Source: CAYLJJ01 sp964384025 (GTDB taxonomy: Bacteria > Myxococcota_A > Bradymonadia > UBA7976 > UBA1532). From it: 20,798 nt of DNA. Both the position numbers and the translations under genes were made by a program. The notes under the pieces were generated by a model. That model had not been told where the DNA came from. It saw only the letters and a list, made by a program, of their open reading frames with translations, and searched no databases. The stretch lies in NCBI GenBank assembly GCA_964384025.1, contig CAYLJJ010000101.1:1-20798 (forward strand), read 5' to 3'. Positions 16,357 to 20,798 of the stretch are shown here, in pieces (position 1 is the first letter of the stretch; each line of letters starts with the position of its first letter).

Positions 16357-16359
16357 AAG

Positions 16360-17487
16360 ATGACTGAGTCGATCCAAGAACAACTCAAAACTCAAGTAGA
16401 TAGCCAGGGGCAGGGTAAGCCATCTCGGCCTAACTTTTTTCGTCGTGCTGATCGACTTGAGGTGGTTGGTTTCACCCGAGAGTTGGCCATCCTAGCTGGA
16501 GGACAGCACAGCTTAGCCCATGCTCTCAAGGTCCTGGCTCGCAGCATCAGCAACCAGGATCTGGCCAGCGCTGTCACGACCATTGGGATGCGAGTAGAGG
16601 AGGGAGTTCCTCTCTCTCAAGCGCTCTCAAATTATCCTTGGTACTTTGGTAGCGTAACTTCAGGTACCGTTCGAGCAGCGGAGTCCAGCGGAAACTTGGC
16701 TGAGGCTTTAGAGCAGATCGCGGATAATATGGAGGAGGAGCAGGCCTTCCTAAACAAGCTCACCGATGCGCTGACCTATCCTATGGTGCTGCTGGTGGCT
16801 TTCCTGATCGTGATCCAGGGACTGCTTTTCTTTGTAATCCCCAATTTCGCTGCGTATATCATTCAAAATGGTGGAAAGATAGAAGGCTTCAACAGTGTTG
16901 TTTTAAGCATAAGCGTGTTTATGCGTCAATGGTATGGGATGCCTTTATTAATACTCATCTTAATTGCATTATTCCTGTTTATGAATCGCCTTAGATTAAA
17001 TAATCCCGCATTTTTTGAGAAGATATTAGAGTTGATACCGATCATTGGTGGATTATTATTAAAAGCAGATATCAAGCGCTTTGTAAGTACACTTTACCTC
17101 CTCCTCCACAATAACATCAGTTTAAAAGATTCTCTCAAACTCTGTTTGGATGTGAGCAAACATAATTACCTTCAGAAAACCATTAGAACAATGTCGCTCA
17201 ATGTGGAGGAAGGGAGGAGCATGTCCAGCGCTTTTGAGGGTCGAACTCGTTACCACCCTGTCGTAATCGACATGATCTCCGTAGGAGAAGAGACAGGCTC
17301 TCTGGTGCCGATGCTTAAACATCTAGACAGCTATATCCACAACGACTTTGATCGTCTAACGCACCGCCTCTCGGTGCTCCTTCAGCCCCTCGTCCTGGTT
17401 CTCATCGGGGCGCTCTTTGTAGGCGTCTTCCTCTCTTTTTTCTTCCCTTACTTCGACCTCCTCACCACACTCTCTGGTGTCCACTAA
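16360..17487 (+). CDS. GspF/PilC-family inner-membrane platform protein
   Basis: The 375-residue product has the two repeated cytoplasmic domains of this family: the first (about 40-140) shows FTRELAILAGGQHSLAHAL, ending in AESSGNLAEAL, and the second (about 240-340) shows FVSTLYLLLHNNISLKDSL, ending in GEETGSLVPML. Three membrane helices are visible at about 142-161 (MVLLVAFLIVIQGLLFFVIP), 194-209 and 343-362. The 65-base gap to the ATPase gene and the same direction fit one operon. The protein is the membrane socket on which the ATPase turns to assemble pilin-like subunits. The middle of the gene (about 16850-17190) is much more AT-rich than the rest. Confidence 0.93.
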   Translation: MTESIQEQLKTQVDSQGQGKPSRPNFFRRADRLEVVGFTRELAILAGGQHSLAHALKVLARSISNQDLASAVTTIGMRVEEGVPLSQALSNYPWYFGSVTSGTVRAAESSGNLAEALEQIADNMEEEQAFLNKLTDALTYPMVLLVAFLIVIQGLLFFVIPNFAAYIIQNGGKIEGFNSVVLSISVFMRQWYGMPLLILILIALFLFMNRLRLNNPAFFEKILELIPIIGGLLLKADIKRFVSTLYLLLHNNISLKDSLKLCLDVSKHNYLQKTIRTMSLNVEEGRSMSSAFEGRTRYHPVVIDMISVGEETGSLVPMLKHLDSYIHNDFDRLTHRLSVLLQPLVLVLIGALFVGVFLSFFFPYFDLLTTLSGVH

Positions 17488-17497
17488 ACAAGCCCAC

Positions 17498-17641
17498 ATG
17501 AAGACCATCCCGCTGAACGCTATGATGTTCTTCGCCAGTGAAAGCAGTCAAGAGTCCAAAGCTCCAGAATTTTACCTACCAAAGCCAGGAGCAAGTTGGT
17601 ATTGGCAACTCCAGGTTGACCTCTTAAAGCGGTCCTTGTAG
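17498..17641 (+). pseudogene. Small ORF resembling a fragment of a GH114-type (polygalactosaminidase-like) protein
   Basis: A 47-residue frame runs from ATG 17498 to TAG 17641. Its end, PKPGASWYWQLQVDLL, resembles the N-terminal W-x-WQL motif that opens GH114 (endo-alpha-1,4-polygalactosaminidase-like) domains. There is no ribosome site before the ATG, no signal peptide and no catalytic part. I read it as a decayed remnant or a 5' piece left after deletion. Chance resemblance is possible for so short a match. Confidence 0.35.
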
Positions 17642-17673
17642 CTGAATATCGCGAAACAGTTCAGGAGCCTCCG

Positions 17674-19365
17674 ATGTCTACGATACGTGCAGTCTATACA
17701 AACATCCGCGCTGCTCGCACGGCCATCAAGGATATCGCCCGTCTCCGTCAGATCGCAGGGGTTCTAATCAGACATGGCCTGGGCCATGTGGTAGAGGCTT
17801 GGAAGCTTCAAGATAAGGCGATCCTGAGCTTACTGCTTCAGAAACGGCCTCTGGAAGATGAGCCTTGTAGCCTCTTTGAGCGCATCGCCCTTGTGCTTCA
17901 GGAATTGGGCCCCACCTTCGTTAAACTGGGTCAGATCCTCTCCACCCGCCCGGACCTGATCCCCCAGGCGCTCTGTGATGAGTTCAAACAGCTCCAGGAC
18001 CAAGTCCAGGCGATCAGCTCTGAGGAGGCTCTAGCGACTCTAGAAGCTTCTTTAGGCTGCGCTGTGGAGGAGGTCTTCGACGGCTTTAATCCTGAGCCTT
18101 TGGCCAGCGCCAGTATCGCTCAAGTTCACACCGCACAGCTCCCCTCAGGAGAGGAGCTGGTGCTTAAGATCCAACGCCCTGGTATTAAAGAAACCATCAA
18201 GGCCGATCTACATATCCTCTACTTCACAGCACGGCAGATAGAGAGCGCCATCCCTGAGGCTCGTGCCTTTAACCCTGTAGCTATCGTCCGAGAGTTTGAG
18301 CGTGCCATCTCAAAGGAGCTAGACTTTCTGTTTGAAGCCAATAACCTAGAGCGCTTCACACAGAACTTCCGCGACTGGGATAACATCTATATCCCCCGCC
18401 TCTACCGTAATTGGTGCAGCGACAAGGTTTTGGTGATGGAGCGCCTGGATGGGGTAAAGATCACCGAGGCGATGAAGCTGGACTATGAGATGGAGAGCAT
18501 CGCCAAAGAGGCGGTCGCCATGCTCTTTAAGATGGTTTTTGAGGATGGCTTCTTTCATGGGGATCTTCACCCAGGCAACCTCTTTGTCCTTAGAGACGGT
18601 CGCATCGGCCTGATCGACTTTGGCATGGTGGGACGGATGAGCCAAGCGATGAAGGACGCTATGGCTGATATGCTGCTCAACATCGCCACCCGACGCTATG
18701 AGCAGGTCGCCCGCATCTTCTTTGAGATCGCCATCCGTCGCCGTAAAGTCAACTATGCAGAGTGGGAACAGGACACCATCGATCTGCTGGAACGCAACTT
18801 CAGTCAGGGCAGCCTCGCTGAGGTCGATTTTGGGCAGGTATTTCGAGATTTGGTAGACGCTGCCCTACGCCACGATGCCAGCATCCCGCCTGACTACACC
18901 ATGTTTTTTAAAGCGATGATGACGGTGGAAGGGATCGGCAAGACGGTCATCCCTGATCTCGATCTGGTCGCTGAATTAAAGCCCCATGTAGAGCGCGTGG
19001 TCGCCCAGCGCTACAGCCCTGAACGCCTCCTGCGCTCCAGCGCTGACACCCTGCAAGCCTTCGCTCGTCTGGGTCAACAGTTCCCCCTCACAGCTCAAGA
19101 GTTTCTCTCCCAAGTAGAGGATGGTCGTTTGGCCATTGGTGTTGAGAATACTCAACAACAAGCTTTGGAAGCGGCTCAAGATCGTCGCTGGAATCGTGGC
19201 ATCCTCACCCTGCTCTCCAGCACTTTGCTGCTCTGTGGGACCCTCTCTCCTCTGGAGACCCCTAGACTTTTGGGGATGCCTGCATTGAGTCTGATCTGCT
19301 ATCTATTGGGAGGCTATCTGGCGGGGCGGCTGCTTTGGCGAATCTTGATCTTAGAATCTTGGTGA
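17674..19365 (+). CDS. ABC1/UbiB/AarF-family atypical kinase or ATPase
   Basis: ATG 17674 has AGGAG 6 bases upstream and gives 563 residues, near the family norm for UbiB. Signature motifs are present in order: KLGQ (84-87, the KxGQ motif), the Ala-rich nucleotide loop ASASIAQV (144-151), Lys165 in VLKIQRPG, KELDF (214-218), HGDLHPGN (295-302) and LIDFGMVG (DFG 315-317). Two C-terminal membrane helices (about 506-523 and 535-557) anchor it to the inner membrane. Family members support ubiquinone or other isoprenoid-lipid metabolism, probably by ATP-driven extraction of lipid intermediates. No quinone biosynthesis gene is in the window, so orthology with ubiB is not certain. It ends 13 bases from a convergent lipoprotein gene. 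Confidence 0.92.
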   Translation: MSTIRAVYTNIRAARTAIKDIARLRQIAGVLIRHGLGHVVEAWKLQDKAILSLLLQKRPLEDEPCSLFERIALVLQELGPTFVKLGQILSTRPDLIPQALCDEFKQLQDQVQAISSEEALATLEASLGCAVEEVFDGFNPEPLASASIAQVHTAQLPSGEELVLKIQRPGIKETIKADLHILYFTARQIESAIPEARAFNPVAIVREFERAISKELDFLFEANNLERFTQNFRDWDNIYIPRLYRNWCSDKVLVMERLDGVKITEAMKLDYEMESIAKEAVAMLFKMVFEDGFFHGDLHPGNLFVLRDGRIGLIDFGMVGRMSQAMKDAMADMLLNIATRRYEQVARIFFEIAIRRRKVNYAEWEQDTIDLLERNFSQGSLAEVDFGQVFRDLVDAALRHDASIPPDYTMFFKAMMTVEGIGKTVIPDLDLVAELKPHVERVVAQRYSPERLLRSSADTLQAFARLGQQFPLTAQEFLSQVEDGRLAIGVENTQQQALEAAQDRRWNRGILTLLSSTLLLCGTLSPLETPRLLGMPALSLICYLLGGYLAGRLLWRILILESW

Positions 19366-19378
19366 GTTGGATTGAGGT

Positions 19379-20476
19379 TTAAGCCTCCTCCTCGTTGGGA
19401 TCTGCGACGGGCTCAGGGAGCTCAGGATCCTCACCACTGGGCAGCTCAAGCTCCGCATCGCTGGGAGGCTCATCTACTGAGAAGGGGGCTTCGGGGCACT
19501 CAGCAGACTCAAAAGCGGGCTGTGCTTCACCACTGCTTAAGCTCTCAGCTATGACATTGCCATTTTTCTTCCAGCACTGGCTGACACGCACACACTCTCC
19601 CTCTCCGATCGTGCCGTTACAAACCACCAGGGCAGCACGAGCGCCGAGCCCTCGCTTCCAACCCAGAGAGATACGGCCTCGCTCAATAACATCGTCCTGA
19701 CCCATGGCAAACTCACCGTTCTCATCTGTGGTCACGAAGTCTGCTCGAGCAGCCAAGCTGACCTTGCCGCCCACGCCGATGAGGTGCTTATAGTTATAAC
19801 GTGCAGAGATGGGCTCTTCACCATCTCGGCTGAACTCCTTGAGGCCCACATGCAGTTGACGAAGGGCACCCACAGCGCGATAACCGATGCCAATTTTTCC
19901 GGTGGGGCCTTGACCTGTGAGGCTGTTGAGGTTGTCCAAGTTATAGCCGATTTTACACGCACCTCGACGTTTCCCATCAAAGCGAGCCATCACACGACCC
20001 TCACCAGCGAAGACAGGCAGATACTCCTCTTCTCCTTCTGAGCGGCCCTCAAGGGTGAAAGCGTAGAGGCGGTTGCGAAGATCCCGATGGCAGGAGCGCA
20101 GTCTCCACTCAACCCCATCATGGGTACCCATCCAGCGCTTGCACTTGACGGCGCCCTCTTCGTAGCTTTCGGGCTCTACATTGGAGCTGGCCTGTCGCAT
20201 ACGCTCCAAGCTCTTCTGGACGGTGTTGTTGACCTTCTGGAAGATCTCCTGAGTCAGCTCTCGGACTCGCGCTGGGCTGCCTTCCAAGGCGTACTCTTCA
20301 GAACTGAGGGCTTGCCCTTCCTGATCTGTGAGCAGCAAGTTGAGCTGATCCTCTGTTGGGATCGCCTCCAAGTACTCTTCATCGGTTCCCAAGACAGGAT
20401 CGTCAGAGTCTCCATCGCCTCCACAGGCGCTGAGGGCAAAAGCTACAAGGATCCAGCTGAGGTGACGTAAAGGCAT
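19379..20476 (-). CDS. Uncharacterised lipoprotein with acidic C-terminal tail
   Basis: ATG 20474-20476 has AGGAG about 6 bases upstream. The 365-residue product begins MPLRHLSWILVAFALSAC, a lipoprotein signal with Cys18 as lipid site; the next residues GGDGDSDD give no inner-membrane retention signal at +2. A helical stretch follows (about 70-100, VRELTQEIFQKVNNTVQKSL), then a beta-rich core (about 120-310) with repeated short motifs such as ARFDGKRRGACKIGYNLDN and SARYNYKHLIGVGGKVSLA, and five or so cysteines that could form disulfides. The last 45 residues are dominated by Glu, Asp and Pro. I recognise no family. The basic core and acidic tail could interact with each other or with calcium, but that is speculation. 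Confidence 0.85.
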   Translation of the reverse strand: MPLRHLSWILVAFALSACGGDGDSDDPVLGTDEEYLEAIPTEDQLNLLLTDQEGQALSSEEYALEGSPARVRELTQEIFQKVNNTVQKSLERMRQASSNVEPESYEEGAVKCKRWMGTHDGVEWRLRSCHRDLRNRLYAFTLEGRSEGEEEYLPVFAGEGRVMARFDGKRRGACKIGYNLDNLNSLTGQGPTGKIGIGYRAVGALRQLHVGLKEFSRDGEEPISARYNYKHLIGVGGKVSLAARADFVTTDENGEFAMGQDDVIERGRISLGWKRGLGARAALVVCNGTIGEGECVRVSQCWKKNGNVIAESLSSGEAQPAFESAECPEAPFSVDEPPSDAELELPSGEDPELPEPVADPNEEEA

Positions 20477-20718
20477 TTGTTGCTCCTTGTGAAGGTTGAG
20501 GTCTCTTCGTTATCTGCTTCACTGGGCTTAAACCCTTCTGGAATGAAAAGGTCTCGTTTTTTTGGAATTTTTCTTATCTCTTTGATTTCTAGAAGATTTC
20601 CTGAGCCTCTATTCCTTTAAGGGCTCCTCTTTTCGAAAGAAGCTTTGGTGGAGGTGGATCTTCTCTAAACTCCATCCGATAGAGGCCCAGGCTCTTTTCC
20701 GAAAGGACTCTTGAAGCG
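20477..20718. other. Divergent intergenic region, AT-rich
   Basis: These 242 bases separate the minus-strand lipoprotein and the plus-strand partial gene and should hold promoters for both. T-rich tracts occur at 20552-20590. TTGATT (20582-20587) is -35-like but has no well-spaced -10. I see no RNA gene or repeat here. Confidence 0.5.
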
Positions 20719-20798
20719 ATGCAATCTCTCCCTACTCTCTTTGTACTGCTCCTGGCTCTCCCAGCCACAGCTCAACTGAAGATGGCGGGGCCTGCTGA
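20719..20798 (+). CDS. 5' end of an exported protein, cut by the window edge
   Basis: ATG 20719 opens a frame that stays open for 26 codons to the edge. It reads MQSLPTLFVLLLALPATAQ and continues LKMAGPA, a clear signal peptide with likely cleavage after ATA. The ribosome site is weak (AAAGGA about 12 bases upstream, or GAAG nearer). The signal peptide is the main support; nothing can be said of function. Confidence 0.6.
   Translation, partial: MQSLPTLFVLLLALPATAQLKMAGPA

Noticed and set aside
17616..17644. TTGACC as a -35 for the UbiB-family gene
   Set aside because: The hexamer at the right distance (TAGCTG) is not -10-like; the match is too weak to list as a promoter.
19368..19386. GAGGTTTAAGCCTC near-palindrome between the kinase and the lipoprotein
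   Set aside because: The loop would be only two bases and no T-run follows; it overlaps a stop codon and looks incidental.

Overview
The window looks like chromosomal DNA from a Myxococcota-type bacterium with a surface-rich, predatory or gliding-type lifestyle, possibly Bradymonadia-like. That placement is inference. It rests on a subtilase ending in a MYXO-CTERM-like sorting tail (Gly-Cys, hydrophobic helix, Arg-rich end), very long Cys-rich lipoproteins built from C-x-DG-x-x-NG-E-E-S/T-D-x-DCGG repeats, lipoproteins with short signal peptides, and a FadL-like porin. I saw no tRNA, rRNA, CRISPR array, insertion sequence or prophage.

Layout. (1) 1-4215, minus strand: one uninterrupted frame of at least 1405 codons that runs off the left edge. 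It encodes a giant coiled-coil protein with a repetitive Pro/Glu/Ala and Gly/Gln tail. (2) 4494-7601, minus: a secreted S8 subtilase with a P-domain, a PPC-like domain and Cys-rich modules. (3) 7751-10939, plus, divergent from the protease: a lipoprotein with 17 tandem eight-cysteine repeats capped by a fibrinogen-like module. (4) 10951-13355, minus: a two-gene operon of a Cys-rich lipoprotein and a FadL/OmpP1-type outer-membrane protein, joined by an ATGA overlap. (5) 13557-17487, plus: an exported CARDB-like protein, a GspE/PilB-family ATPase (ATGA overlap) and a GspF/PilC-family membrane protein, behind a perfect 8-bp palindrome. (6) 17498-17641: a small ORF resembling a fragment of a GH114-type protein. 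(7) 17674-19365, plus: an ABC1/UbiB-family atypical kinase. (8) 19379-20476, minus: an uncharacterised lipoprotein with an acidic tail. (9) 20719-20798, plus: the first 26 codons of another exported protein, cut by the right edge.

At least five and up to seven of the nine genes act in or beyond the envelope. The protease and the repeat lipoprotein share a 149-bp divergent promoter region and both are cysteine-rich, so they may be co-regulated surface factors. The CARDB-like/GspE/GspF set is the motor core of a type II secretion or type IV pilus machine. No secretin, pilin or assembly platform partner is seen in the window, so those parts are presumably elsewhere or the set serves a minimal dedicated system. 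The most unusual items are the giant coiled-coil protein and the 17-repeat fibrinogen-like lipoprotein.
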